Shown piece by piece: positions 43,901 to 57,834 of a stretch of DNA of 64,000 bases. Origin of the DNA: Dictyophora rubrovolvata (Eukaryota > Basidiomycota > Agaricomycetes > Phallales > Phallaceae); NCBI GenBank assembly GCA_029959195.1, contig CP114120.1, positions 1,364,001 to 1,428,000 on the forward strand. The letters are read 5' to 3'. The notes under the pieces are model-generated. The model searched no databases. It saw only the letters and a list, made by a program, of their open reading frames with translations, and had not been told where the DNA came from. Position numbers and translations under genes: made by a program. Within the stretch, counting starts at the first letter, position 1; each line of letters begins with the position of its first letter.

Positions 43901-46900
43901 CCTATTCTCTGCATGTTTTCAATAACTAAAGCACTGTAGCATTTTGGAGCCATTGCTTTTCGATCTTATGGAACCATCCATCGTTCGAGAATCCAGCACA
44001 CCATTATACCATAATTATGGTATGACTGCTTTTATATATCGAAAGAAGATGGATCAGAACCGGATGGAACATTTGCTCGAGACACTTCACTCTGTTGTCA
44101 AATTTGGAGGACAAGCGCTGGGTCGCGTGGCACGCAATGCTCAATATCGAGCATCGCTATCTGCTGAGTTTGTGAAACGCGTGGACAACGGTGAGTCCGC
44201 TACTTTCTATTTGGCGCTGTCGTGGGGCTGATTATGATCAGCAAATATTGTTTCACGCCATAGTTCTTACATGGATGTTTTGTTGGAACTTCTTTTCCGG
44301 TATGTCTGGTTTCCCCTTCTTTCTCTTTTACTCATACTAGTCGTAGATACCTGCAATCTGAACCAGCGACAGGACTCCGATCTAGCATGCACTACACCAA
44401 TGTTCGGATCCATTCGGACGTCCTGGATTTGATACAGGTTTTGATCGTCAGAGGAGATTTCTCTATCCAACAACTTCAATCAGCTGGGAAAGTGATTATA
44501 GAAAAATTATGCGTGTCTGTTCATGAGGATAGATATGATCTTCAAAACAAGCTACTGCATCTCCTACATTTCATTTTTTCCGGGCTATCTACGACCCATG
44601 ATGGTCGAACAAAGAGCACCAAGCCTAGCGAGGCATCGTCATCCCAAGAATTCCTGCTGGATTTCGACATTCATCCTCTATTATTGCCGACCTTGCTTGA
44701 CGCTATCCAGAAAACTGCAGGTCGTCCAATCCTTCAATACTGGCTAGATTTTGTTCTGATGACGGTCCCACAATTTCCACGACTCCTAAGCTACACAGTG
44801 ACACCCTTAAGCGAATGCCTTTGCCGCCAGTTATGGTCTTTTGTCGAGACACTGACACATATTGCACGAGACACTGTTTCAATTCGATATGATATTCGCG
44901 CCAACGTAATGGATACTGAAGTCATCATGCTCCTCAATACGTTGGAACGTCTGGTTATCTTGAGTCTTACAAAGGGAGGTGAACCCAATGCTCCCGAGAA
45001 AGAAGACGAAGTCACAACCGAGAAAATTAACTCTGAACCTAGCGGTGGTTCGGGCGGAATACTTGGAATAATGACAAATGTTTTTACTTCTGAGACACCT
45101 ACCAACGCTTCCGAAGAAACGCTTTCGGTGAGTATTTCACCTCCAATGCGTTGCAATATTTTAAATCTTGTCAGGTCCAGTCACCCGGCTACCAAACTCT
45201 TCTTGAGGCAATACGCATTCTATATGCTTTATGGTTATTGACCTCTTGCGAGCCTTCCCGTCCTGACCAAGATTCTATCTCTTTCATCTATACAAGAGTA
45301 AAAATACGTAGCCGGAAGGTGCTAGAACGCTTCTTCCACACCCATTCAAGAGAAGTAGTAGAATCAATTGTGGATTGTTGGCATAAGAAATCCCAGGTAA
45401 TTTATAGTCCTCTTTGGGAGGGCAGATCATGATATTTTTTAAGGATTCATTGTCGGCTGTCGCTTTTGACATCATGGATGCCTTGACGTCTAGTTCACAG
45501 ACGGCAGTGCATCTATTATGCGAAAGTATTAGTGCACGTATTACAAATGTCGACAGAGGGAAGCGTTCCACGGTGAATCAAAATATGTAAGTTTCCTTAA
45601 ACGTCTTATAAGCCCTTCTGACCACAGTTTCATCAAGTTCCGACACTGTCATCTTCAGCTTCTTGGAAGAGTATTTTTCAAGACTGGAAGGACCTGTGGC
45701 AGTTCAAGTTTGGAACCGATTTATGACATTAACAAGAGAGATCTTGAGCAATGTTCAAGCGTATAATTCACAACTTTTCCCTGTTTTGCGTTGTATGACA
45801 GTACTCAATGACAAAGTAACCCAAACCACCGCTATTGAGGACCGCAAGCTGCGTAAAGAACTTCAGGTTAATACATTAATACATACTTGCGTTGATATTC
45901 AGTGCTGATAACCAATTAGGACGTATATTTTAAATTACTTGATGGCTGTGTCCTCGTGGTTGGTCGATCTTTTGATCAAGGGACATGGCTGCGTCGAAAT
46001 ACCAAAGATGCTTTGGTCGCAAGTGGACGATCGTCGCCTATGCCTTCAGGTTAGAAACTCGTATCTGTTGGATTTTTAGTCTCAACTTATCAGTAACGTT
46101 AGATAATACAGCAGATGAGAAGGGTTCAGCGCTGCATGACTTATCTGTCCAAAATACCAATATTGACATTCCCGATCAAGTATGCTTTTACACGTTTTGT
46201 TTGTGTGGGAGACTGACATTGTGATAGTTGACCGCATATCTCGCCTCCCGTGTTATCTCAAACTTGCGACGTTATTTATTTGATAACGATAAAGTGGTGA
46301 CGACATGTACGAACATCGTTTATTACATTATCAATCCTGCAATAAAAGCAAAGACCGGGTATGCAATTGTATCTTTGAAGCCCTACATTTACTTATCATA
46401 AGTCACCAGACGAATACTAGATCTCGACTATAATACCTTTGAGCTGTTGTTAGAATTATCAAAAGTGCCGGTGGCAACGAAAGCCTGGAAAGGCCCCATA
46501 TTGGACGTATTTATTGATAGTCGATTTTTCAACTTCTCTCCCGAAATGGGCATAAAATGGATGCCACTAATTAGTGCTTACGTTGATTCAGACAAGTTAG
46601 CAATTCCGGAGATACTGGGTATGCCTTTCTGCTATTGGCTTTTGTTTGTGTCCTAATTACGCTTCAGCCAAGGTTACCTCGGTTGGCTCGAGCAACATTT
46701 TCTCAAATCGTGAAGCTGAAACACTATCGCGCATGATGAGCTTACGTCGACTGTCGTACGCGCTGTTAGCAGGGGAAAAGAATCACTTCCTAACACAACT
46801 CCCTTCTATCCAAGAAAAGCTCGTCGATGTTTTGAGGAACCAAAATCCGGCTGCAATGGAAAGCGAGGTATAGATTGCATTTGTTGTTTATAGTAATCGA

Positions 46901-47677
46901 TTTATTCTTTCATTTGGAGGTTTATCTATGTCTAAGAGTGTTGCTGTGTCGACTGTCCCCACACAATATGTCTAGCCTTTGGCCTGTTGTCCTGACTGAA
47001 TTGGTGAGTAATTGAATCGTAGGGCATGCGGACCGGAGCCAACTGGATACACAGCTGCGTATATTCGAGGAGATATTAACAGAGCCGCCGCCCGATAATT
47101 CGGAAGGACTTAAAGTTATCTTGTCTGCATGCAAATTCCTTGATCTTGTGCTTACTCTTCAAACCGAGGAATTCCAAATGTAAGTTAATTTATCTATACA
47201 TTGGCATCAATTAATGATAATTCTTTATATCAGCCATCAATGGATATTCATCACAGATACGGTGGATGCCGTTTATCGTCCAGATTCATGGGTTCCGGAG
47301 GCACTTTTCGACCAGCTAGCAGATATGGTGCGCGATCTTCCGACCCGAAGTAATTTGGCAAGTCATGTTATTCAAACGACTCCAATCTATGTTTTTTTAA
47401 CCCAGTCATACAGGAATCGAAACCACTGGACACAATCCTTCCAGTCTTTCAGGATAGGCCGGATAGTGCAATATCTATACAAGAATGCGCACTTATCTCC
47501 CTTCGAAAGCCATTTTTATCTCACGTTCATCAAATACGAAGTATTCGAGATCTATTGTCGTTCTTCTCTCATATAAGCATTGCGTCTTACGAAGCGATGT
47601 ACCATTCTATGGGCAATATTGACTGGGCGGCGGTTGAGAATTATTTGATTCGAGATTTATTTGATATGACGCAATAA
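40966..47677 (+). CDS. DOP1: DOP1/Dopey family leucine-zipper-like membrane-traffic protein
   Basis: Very large protein involved in Golgi-endosome traffic together with Mon2 and the flippase Neo1 in yeast. The start at 40966 gives MYHPEDNLTAPRPNKDTITP. The Dopey N-terminal domain is evident: FKKYVAQVDKCLQTFDNAHE, WADFISFLTKLLK, FPQYKEIPRKLIVAKRLSQC and PTGVHQRVLDVYIHIL. The HEAT-like helical repeats continue through LLLDALMDLLEQTLPLNSAS-type sequence (RRSMLDLLEQTLPLNSAS) to the C-terminal NYLIRDLFDMTQ and stop at 47677. Many short introns of about 50 nt make the reading fragmented, and I did not verify every junction. No catalytic motif is expected. It is the longest gene of the window. Confidence 0.85.
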
Positions 47678-48313
47678 ATCCATCTCCTTTCATATATCTT
47701 TATTTGTCACGGGTTTTTTTATCTCTCCATTATAGTCAATTGCAGATTTTGGTTCACAACGCTAGCGCGGTTGTGTACCCCTTTGATTTCATATCTAGAG
47801 CTTAGATATACACAAAAGTGAGAAGGCGATTTGGTTTGCAGGTCATTGAAAAAAAAATTTCATTAAGATCTAGGCGGCCTGGACGGTTATATATTATATG
47901 TGGTTGATTTGGAGTTTACTATCTCAGATCGACTGAATTCCCCGTGATCTGCATAAATGGAGGGTATACCATATATTGGAGACGATGACCTTGTTCGGAT
48001 ACGCACGATTTTGGAAGAATCGGACTCGGTAGTTAGTAACCGAATTGAAAACCCTTAGACCATGTATCGACATGTATAATCGACCACTCTTCGTTAATCA
48101 CCTTGGGGGCGGGTTTGACATTCAAGTCCAACAGTGGAAGAACTAAGGTAAAGGTAGTAACTCCTGTACGCTTAGTATAAGATTGTTAAAAGACCGGTTT
48201 CGAATTCTCATCTTGTCAAACCTCAAATGTATCGGGGTGCGCGTTTTTTCGAAATATGTAAATCCTATTAAATGCAATCTGTAGAAAATAAATATTACTC
48301 TCCCAATACACTC
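47678..48313. other. Convergent 3' intergenic region
   Basis: Between the convergent 3' ends of DOP1 (+) and the EF-hand gene (-). AT-rich with several poly-A/T tracts. No open frame or repeat that I can support. Confidence 0.5.
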
Positions 48314-49577
48314 TTAAAAATCACCCCAATTGCGACGGAATTTATACTAAGGATAACTGATTAGTCTGCAGTTTTCGATGTACCCAAGAACAAATACCTT
48401 GTATGGTAAATTCTTTCGCATTTTATCGGCTGGAGTCCGAGGCCGTTTGTACCCCTCTGCTCCTTGTCCCCACTCATCTTTGACGCGACCTTCTAAAGCA
48501 GCTTTCTGGAACTTAACCTCAGGTGGTAATTTCTCCGGCGGTGTCTCTCGTTGAGGGATTTGAACATGCTTTTCTTGGACGTGGAGGGCATGCTGATCAT
48601 CGTGAGGATCAGGGGCAAAAGGCAAGTCAGGAATGCCCGGTTTTGTGTCATCAGAGTCCGTATGTTCATGATCATGGTCATGAACAGAGTTTAGGGGCTG
48701 ATCATCAGGTATGCCCTGAAATTTCCTTTCCCTGGCTTCTTCCTCAGCCTCAATTCCTTCATGCATTGCGAAGTGTTCAATATCTTCCGGATGATTGTAC
48801 GATTCATCGGTTTGCGTCTCTGGGGTGGAATGGTATACTTCTATTGGGAAAATAAGTAAATAAAACTCCAGGACTTTTTAGTTCGGGACAAACCTTCGTG
48901 GTGCAAAAAGAATTCTATGCAGAATTAGTTATACAGAATTAGTTATACGAATCCTGGAGGACGACTTTACAACAGCGACATACCACTTTCCACGTCGTAA
49001 TGATGACCCTCGACGCCTAGTTCCTTAAAGTTGGGTAATGCATTTAAACCAGCTTCTTGTAACTCTTCAGGAGTAATCTTGCCATCCCTGTTTTTGTCTA
49101 CGTTTCTCAAAATGGTGCTGACGATTGTGTTGGCCTTTTCTTGTCGTTCTTTTTCATCGGACAATTTCTTTTGGGAATAAGGATGATGAACTCCGTAGAC
49201 AGCCTCGATTTCATCCTTGTCCCATAAGCCATCTCTGTTTAGATCATGAAGATGGAAGAACGCCTTGATGTCAAAAGAGTCGCTGGGTACGGTACATTAT
49301 TGAGTGATTGCGTGATTCAAAACAAAGAAAAAGAATCACATATGATGTTCGGAAGCCATCTTCATGAAGAGGCACTTAGTTTGACACTAGACCTAAGGTA
49401 ATAATGACATACATGTCGCGCTGCATACTGTTCATTCGTCTCGGCGGCGGCGCTTTGTCCTAAAAAGGTTTACAGTCACACGATTAAAAAGAAAAGCCAA
49501 GAAACAGTACCATGCTCTCCATGTGCACTGGCGTAAGAGGCTATCACCGCTATAGTTAAAAGGATGAGATGAAGCAT
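48314..49577 (-). CDS. EF-hand secretory-pathway protein (Ssp120/nucleobindin-like)
   Basis: Ca2+-binding protein of the secretory pathway. The start at 49577 gives signal peptide MLHLILLTIAVIASYASAHG. Exon 2 reads GQSAAAETNEQYAARH. Two EF-hands are seen: FHLHDLNRDGLWDKDEIEAV and NVDKNRDGKITPEELQEAGL, both with complete Dx[DN]xDG loops. Then an acidic/His-rich stretch (DHDHEHTDSDD), a Pro-rich QIPQRETPPEKLPPEV and the C-terminus. The last splice (donor after NLPYK, acceptor just before TATAAATTC) gives YKFRRNWGDF and the stop at 48314, a more conserved-looking ending than reading through to 48347. The likely role is ER/Golgi cargo handling or calcium buffering, by analogy with yeast Ssp120 (inference). 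A 14-bp tandem duplication lies in an intron at 48920-48948. Confidence 0.85.
48920..48948. repeat. 14-bp tandem duplication (CAGAATTAGTTATA x2)
   Basis: Two adjacent perfect copies lie within an intron of the EF-hand gene. Probably a recent replication-slippage event with no coding effect. Confidence 0.85.
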
Positions 49578-50422
49578 TTTGGACCAAGCTGTGACGACTG
49601 TGACTTGGCTCAGCTCAATCATGTCTCTGGAACTTGGCAGGCTCTTTGACACTGTATTCCTTAAGTCCTTTCTTTAGAAAAAAGAAAGCCTGGCGATAGT
49701 CTAATAACCCAAGATTTCGACATTCTGACTCAACTGGTAGTCAAAGACTCCAAACTGCCAAAAGTCATAGAGTATGCGGATTCGCTTCTCAGTCTAGCTT
49801 TTTTCTGTTTTAAAGTTTCGAGCACAAGCCTTAAGGCAGGGGTCTATTGGAGAATTTCTTAATATAATTCCCGCAAAGACGCGATAAGGGGCTCGCGCGT
49901 TCCATTGACGGCACATTTATTCCTTGCTAGGTGCTAGGCGCCACGAGAGTAATTTCTTCCCTTGTTTCTTTTAGAAGCTACCACTAATTTGGTCGCAGAC
50001 ACGTTTAAATTGAAACTTTAAAATCCTGAATATTAGCAGACCTTTTCAACGACACGTCTTCCTCTACGTAGAACACTATCAAACTTATATGCACGCGGGA
50101 TAAATCAAATATACTCTGATGTGAGTAACCATCAATTTGTTTTTTTCTTTTTATTCCCGGCGATTTAGTTTTCAATTCAGTTACCTCTGGTAATTGCTAC
50201 CCACTATTTCCACACGTTTTTATGTCACACTTCCGAGCCGTCAGAGAAGATAGGTCAATGTCGAAATAAATAGCTGAACCAAACTAATAAATATACTAAA
50301 AGTAAGGTTTTCAAACTCTGTCGGAGTTCTATCTCACACTCTCGGTTGCTTATGGGGTCGTTTAAAACTTACAATGTGCGAAGAAAGCTCTCCATCTCTT
50401 TTACTCTCAACTGCTAGTGATT
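49578..50422. promoter_or_regulatory. Divergent intergenic region
   Basis: About 850 bp between the start of the EF-hand gene (-) and the Ser-rich gene (+). It should carry both promoters. AT-rich with no open frame worth reporting. I see no sharply defined motif. Confidence 0.5.
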
Positions 50423-51208
50423 ATGAGCTTTTGCGGACCATATCTTTTTGAACTGTCTTTTCCAAGACCCACAGAGCAATTTGAAGGGTCTTCCTTTAAG
50501 CCTTTATCACTACTAGCACACCATCCATGGGTTCGAGCCTCTCATCATCGTAGCACGGTAGCCAATCCAGACGGCTCAATGCCTCGTCTTTCATTCCTAA
50601 TGCAGTATTATTACCTTCATGGAGAATATCCTCCAAGTTCTGCGGATCACGACGACGACGAACGCGAAAATACGCGGACCGAAACCGAAACCGAAGAGAA
50701 TTCTGGCCCTCAAAGCAATCACAATTATCACTTTGAAAGCGCCGAAGAAGGTTCCGCGACAAACGATACTGCTAGCAATGCAAGTGATGATTCTTCCACA
50801 GCGTCACATCTCGAAGTTAAGAGCATCGGCCATACGATGACACACCCTCTCCAATACGTACTGCGCCCGTCATGCAACCGATCTTCTTCTTCTTCCTCTT
50901 CATCGTCATCAACAACGTCTAGTTCTTTAACCTTCCGTTCTCGCAACGCACGGCGCCAGAGTTTCGGAACTTCTCCCAATATGGGCCTATCCGCTTTTCA
51001 CGACGTGTTCGCAACGTCGATATGTCCATCCACCGATATCTTATTTCCCGTTGAAATCCTTCATCGATGCCCGAAAAAAAAGAGGACTAAATCCAAGGTA
51101 TTAATGTTCATTTATATAGGCGTGGAATTGTGCATCTGACATTTTGAATAAGTGAACCAGATTTGGCAGCTTTCTCATCCCCATGGACGACCCCTTAACC
51201 AGTTTTAG
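50423..51208 (+). CDS. Ser-rich hypothetical protein
   Basis: Not recognised. The start at 50423 gives MSFCGPYLFELSFPRPTEQF; an ATG two codons upstream (50417) is equally possible. The protein is acidic and Ser-rich, with a D/E stretch (DHDDDERENTRTETETEE), a polyserine run at about 50881-50915, and a basic cluster PKKKRTKSK near the end of exon 1 that looks like a nuclear localisation signal. An intron with donor GTATTA after KSK leads to IWQLSHPHGRPLNQF and the stop at 51208. It is probably a disordered, nuclear or regulatory protein. It has no known domain, so its reality rests on the clean open frame and plausible splice. Confidence 0.5.
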
Positions 51209-51909
51209 CATGATAATTTATTATATCCAGGATCGTAGTATACATGTGAAAAAATTTTATGTCTTCAAATCTACCTTCGGCTTCTAAATCGGGTCCTGCG
51301 TGAAATTTCCGATGGAAGACTTGTACTGTGCAATATTAGCATACACGCTTTCTACATATATGCCGCAGTTTTAGATGCGTAAATCCCGAACCCTATTCTT
51401 GTCTCTAGTCAGCTATACTCCATTTGACAGAGTCGCTTGTATCACATAAATATGCCCGTCACTCATATCATTCCTGTTCTGTCCGGACTCCGGATGGTCT
51501 AATAACAAATAACAGGTTTTCGTCCCCTTACACGTTATAGTATATTTGGCGTACAATGTGATTAAAAAGTCAATCGGCTTCCTCTTCTGTCGTCTCATCT
51601 AAGACGTCATGGAATAAGAAAAAAGGGTCTTAAAGAGATATATATCAACGAGTCCCGTGAGTTTTCACGGAAGTGTCAATTGATAAACGATACTCCGATG
51701 GGATCAAAGAAAACATGACAACACTGCTAAGAAAGAATTCGAGATTTGACTTTGATCAGGTCAATTGCGAAAACGTTGAATCACAAGTGCCAAGCTTCCA
51801 ACAATAGCAATTGGTGCCGCTTAGCGAATGAGGGTATATTATTATATTGTTTACCCCCCGGAGCTCGTTACAATTTCACCCCCATCTATCAATCTAAACC
51901 ATAGTAAGA
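51209..51909. other. Convergent 3' intergenic region
   Basis: About 0.7 kb between the convergent ends of the Ser-rich gene and ERG11. AT-rich. The minus-strand frame at 51413-51598 has no support. Confidence 0.5.
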
Positions 51910-54106
<2,197 letters not shown>

Positions 54107-54414
54107 TGTTCAAATCTAAAATATGAAGACACAAAACGGCTAAGAATTTGAGCCCCTGCCTCTTTTTAGAGCCTGCGTAAATTTCTGCGCATCGAACGAT
54201 ACCATCTGAGTTCAAAAAAATTACGTAACATAGTGGGACTATTAGCATTTCGGAAATCGTCCAATACCGTTGTTTCGAAGCGAAATATCGTGATTGGGTT
54301 GTTACCTATAATGTTGCCGGGCGTATAGTACTCTTCCAGCACGATTTTCCAATCGCATATTATTATTATAGCGTAGTGAATCTTTTAAGTAATAGAAGAC
54401 ATAAATCTCTAACT
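54107..54414. other. Short intergenic region
   Basis: About 300 bp holding the promoter of ERG11 and the 3' end of the mitochondrial ribosomal gene on the same strand. No distinct sterol-response-like element that I can name with confidence. Confidence 0.45.
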
Positions 54415-55281
54415 TCATTGACGCGCTTCTTGAGCCATTTCAAGGCCATTTCTAAACCCATCCAACGTTCTAGTCAACTGACCTCCAGAAGCCTGAGATA
54501 GAACTCCTGCGATTTGCATAGCCGGCGTGTTAATCAAGCCTAATAACTGTCCTTGTAATGTTTCCATGGATGGTAGTTTGGAAATTGCATCTAACTCCTC
54601 CCGAAGGAACAGTCTTTTCTCGATCAACGCTCCTTTTAACTCCAATTCCGGAGGTAAATTTGGACGAACTCGTTTCTTCCGTCGACCCGGAGTGGGGTTT
54701 TCGAGAACAGCCAAGCGTGCCTCTTCCTCTGCGGCCAGCCACTGTTCTGGAGTGAGTGGTGGTTTTTTAGGAGGAACAGCACGAGTAAGGATACGGAAAA
54801 GGGCGGCCAACTGTGGTGGGTGTAAAGAGGGTAGCGATAAAATCGCAAGCGCACCAGGCGAGGCAACATGGGCAAGTGTTCGTTTTGTTTTCAAGTCCAA
54901 GTGGACATTTTCGCGCAGTGCTACACCCAAAAGGCCCGATTGAACAACCATGAATTGGGGAACGGGGGGTACTGCTGCAGTATTCGCAAGTTCCAACGAA
55001 GGAGATGCTGGCGCAGGTTTCAATGAATCAATGTCACGACGCAGTCTGATAAGTCCTGGTGTAGTGAAGTTTTTGTGTGCGAGAAGAAGTAATGGCGAAT
55101 CCGTGTCTAGTAGTCTTGAATACATGTCGAAAAGGAAAGTCTTTCGAACGGAATATTGTCTAGGCATCTTTTTTCTTGGGTATACTTTCGAGGGACTGAC
55201 AGACACTGCATATTCTCGAATATGAATATGGAGGGGTGAGAATTGAATCGATATGGTCTTTGGAACTACTCGAGGTAGCAT
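54415..55281 (-). CDS. Mitochondrial large-subunit ribosomal protein uL10m
   Basis: Forms the base of the L7/L12 stalk of the mitochondrial ribosome. A single exon of 288 codons from 55281. The first 30 or so residues (MLPRVVPKTISIQFSPLHIH) are basic and hydroxylated, as for a mitochondrial presequence. The L10 core reads KTFLFDMYSRLLDTDSPLLL, LLLAHKNFTTPGLIRLRRDI and FMVVQSGLLGVALRENVHLD. Later comes ISKLPSMETLQGQLLGLINT and PAMQIAGVLSQASGGQLTRT, the typical C-terminal helices that hold the stalk. Absence of introns is unusual for this window. Family assignment is good; the gene symbol differs between fungi (MRPL11 in yeast). Confidence 0.88.
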   Translation of the reverse strand: MLPRVVPKTISIQFSPLHIHIREYAVSVSPSKVYPRKKMPRQYSVRKTFLFDMYSRLLDTDSPLLLLAHKNFTTPGLIRLRRDIDSLKPAPASPSLELANTAAVPPVPQFMVVQSGLLGVALRENVHLDLKTKRTLAHVASPGALAILSLPSLHPPQLAALFRILTRAVPPKKPPLTPEQWLAAEEEARLAVLENPTPGRRKKRVRPNLPPELELKGALIEKRLFLREELDAISKLPSMETLQGQLLGLINTPAMQIAGVLSQASGGQLTRTLDGFRNGLEMAQEARQ

Positions 55282-56160
55282 TCCGAAGAAAAATGGCAGT
55301 CACGTGACACTGGCTGACGGCTGCTTACATAATCCCCTACGGTGCACAGACAAACTCTCATTCCAAATGCATAGTCTGACTACTACTACTAATTTATTCC
55401 TACAGTAAGTAGTAACAGAGTGCATGTGGAGCTGCGCTTGGGCTGTATGGAAGCTGAACTCTGTGGTGACGAAATGTTCTGGTTCGGGCCGGTGCCATAT
55501 ACTTTTCTAAATACAGTGCCAATCCCTACGTTGCTCCGACGCGATCAGATCATGAGTTTCGAGAATGACGGAATAGTGTAGCGTGCGTAATTCCGATTCA
55601 ACTCAAACCCATATCCGACTTATTGACGCGGTCTCCTTTAAGTACTCCTCCGAAATCGTATACACCGCTTCACGGTCAGGGGCTAGTTCCAATACTGCCC
55701 AACCCCACCCTGCCTAATACTGCCCTGTACTGCCCAATACTGCCCACAAAACCAAGAGCGGCTCCAAGTCTGTCCAAAGAGTGCTGTCCTCTCCTGCGTT
55801 GACTCCATTTTACTATGATACCAAGCCATGAATCGATTGGAAGATGTGAACCAGATCGGAACATAACGCATGATGCAGTATGGATAATTGGCTTGACTTC
55901 AACTGCTAAGGGGACATCTTCCTCGTCATCACTCTCAACCTATCCCCCTGCTCTAAATCCATGGAAATTGCACGACATGAATCTATTAGACTCCTCTTCT
56001 TCAGGCCTCGGTCTCGACCGGCCGTTCGTTTACTCTTGTTTGCCAAGTGGAATCAGGTCTTTGCTGTGGGGAGTCAAAGTCGGGTGCCTTGCCTAGTTAT
56101 TGTATAAAACATGACACTCGCCTGCCAATTGTTCCCCATCTCTTTTAGCTTTTCATTATC
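55282..56160. other. Intergenic region
   Basis: About 0.9 kb. It contains a degenerate ACTGCCC array at 55691-55746. The plus-strand open frame 55815-56096 has no domain support. The 3' part forms the promoter of the KNH-like gene. Confidence 0.45.
55691..55746. repeat. Degenerate tandem repeat of AATACTGCCC
   Basis: About five imperfect copies of TACTGCCC (AATACTGCCC, TAATACTGCCC, TGTACTGCCC, CAATACTGCCC). Function unknown. It lies in the promoter region of the uL10m gene. Confidence 0.75.
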
Positions 56161-56202
56161 TTTTACTTTTACTTTTACTTTTACTTTTACTTTTACTTTT
56201 AC
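56161..56202. repeat. (TTTTAC)7 hexanucleotide repeat directly before a gene
   Basis: Seven perfect TTTTAC copies followed by a degenerate TCGTAC, ending 13 bp before the ATG of the KNH-like gene. Pyrimidine-rich tracts at this position commonly mark fungal core promoters. The perfect copies suggest length variability between strains. Confidence 0.95.
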
Positions 56203-56214
56203 TCGTACTTTAAT

Positions 56215-56796
56215 ATGCGTTTCACCACTGCTATTTTCTTTGCCACTGTGGCATCTTTCTTCAGCGATGCCTCCGCACTTGCTATCCAGACTTCCCACTT
56301 GAAAGCAAGAGACGCGACGAGCGATCTTGGAATCATATTTCCTTCAAAAAAGGACCTTTTTTCACTGGAGATATAGCGGATTTTGTATGGTATGTTTTTT
56401 TTGCCCAATACGCTAAGATCTTCACTGAATAGCAAATATCGTAGGAACATCTCTGCGCTCGGCCCTGACTCGACCGCCCAAGGTACGATGAAGCTGGGTC
56501 GGCAAACGTTAGACAAGGCGAATCAAAGTATTTATCAAACTCTCGCATAATGGCTTCAATTATCTAACTCGTTAAACAGTTACTCTATTGGCGAGCAGTT
56601 TTGATTTGATTGCGGGTAGGGTGACTGTCACCATACCACCTAACTCGACTGACGGGAATAACTATATTGTTACCTGTGAGTACACCCTCTTATTTGCCAT
56701 GCAGTCCCAAGTCTGATCAAATGGATAGTAACCGATCAGTCGGGACAGTTCCCTCCAAGTGTCTCCGACCAGTTCAGGATTGTGCAGCGGCCATAA
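56215..56796 (+). pseudogene. KRE9/KNH-like secreted protein with a frameshift in exon 1
   Basis: Signal peptide MRFTTAIFFATVASFFSDAS from 56215. The Ig-like domain of this small secreted/GPI family is recognisable in order: KKGPFFTGDIADFVWNISAL, GTMKLGRQTLDKANQ, ITLLASSFDLIAGRVTVTIP, GNNYIVT and SVSDQFRIVQRP with the stop at 56796. Introns use GTATGT, GTATTT and GTGAGT donors, all in frame with each other. The first frame, however, runs into a stop (TAG near 56377). The two parts join only if the A6 run at 56346-56351 has one more base (or two fewer). So it is either a frameshifted pseudogene or a homopolymer sequencing error. Unlike family members with a GPI anchor, no Ser/Thr-rich tail follows. 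It is probably related to cell-wall beta-glucan assembly, by family analogy only. Confidence 0.6.
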
Positions 56797-57207
56797 GCTT
56801 ACGCTCTGTTAAATTTTCTCGGACATGTTTTTACGCTTCTGCCTTATTCGCTATATTAGTACCTTTTCGTTGTTCAATTTTAGTCAGATTGCTTTCACAT
56901 AGAGCCATTTGTCTGCTCGTCCAACGGACTTCATCTCAGTTTAAGAGTAGGCAAAGCATATTTTTTTGTGTGGATCTGCGATGAAGTATGTAGTTTTTAC
57001 CGCTTTATCATTCTTCAATGGAAACAGTTTTATTTATATAACCAATCTGGATACGCCTGAACAACAGTACACGCGAAAAAAACACATTATATATGTATCG
57101 ATCAAAGTATTCTAGATAAAGCCCATTGGTCCTCTCTTCCCCGTATACTCAGTATTTGATGATTATAAGTAGTATTCCAGCCTACTAACTTAAGAATTGC
57201 CATTTCA
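56797..57207. other. Convergent 3' intergenic region
   Basis: Between the convergent ends of the KNH-like and expansin-like genes. AT-rich with nothing recognisable. The plus-strand frame at 56667-56984 overlaps the KNH-like exon and is a shadow. Confidence 0.5.
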
Positions 57208-57834
57208 CTAATCATAACCACTTTCTGGTTTGATCAAGCTCATCATGCGGCTAATACGACACAACTCACCGTTTAGTTTACCTGTATCTGTGTTGGCAAA
57301 CTGAGTAAATAATCCCCTTGACATGTCGAGATCCTGGGCAAGTGGACACGAGGGACACATGTCGGCCACAGCCGCGACTACTTTCCGTTTAGAAGCTTCA
57401 TCGGCGATTTCAATCTTACGCCCACAATGACGTCCGTTAGCATATGTGGATGTTTCTGAAAAAAATCCATGAGTTTAAAAAAAAAGATGAAGAGTTTTGT
57501 AGTATGTAAATATATGCACGCAGAGCTACGATAAAATCTGTATCTTGATGCACTTTACCACAAGCCCCGGCATGGCCATGCTGTTCAAACCAATAACCGC
57601 TAGTAGTATCGCCGAATTCGAGATCAATCAATATTTTCCGCGGAGGGGTAGCACTTACTTCCCGTTATAAACCTGTGTTTTAACTGCATTTGTATGTTCA
57701 GCATTGTTAGCATACCCAACCTCCCTTTCCGTTATTCGGTCACTGGGAACCACGGAAAGAAGTGCCGACGGCTGTACAAAGACCGGAGCAGTGAAAAGGA
57801 TGCCGGCAAAGAGGAAGGGTATGAGAAAAAGCAT
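57208..57834 (-). CDS. Secreted expansin-like (RlpA/double-psi beta-barrel) protein
   Basis: Small extracellular protein of the expansin-like family, thought to bind or loosen cell-wall polysaccharides; no catalytic activity is established. The start at 57834 gives signal peptide MLFLIPFLFAGILFTAPVFV. Three exons join as VYNGNGYWFEQHGHAGACGK, then VHQDTDFIVALQ (intron) TSTYANGRHCGRKIEIADEA, then VAAVADMCPSCPLAQDLDMS and RGLFTQFANTDTGKLNGELC. All four characteristic Cys (ACGK, HCG, MCPSCP) are present. The ending either reads through to SLIKPESGYD or removes a 45-nt in-frame intron (GTGAGT donor); both end at 57208. The usual ending with a hydrophobic strand and Trp is not seen. Confidence 0.8.

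Noticed and set aside
54527-54943. 138-codon plus-strand frame
   Set aside because: Antisense shadow of the uL10m gene, whose protein family is clearly recognisable.
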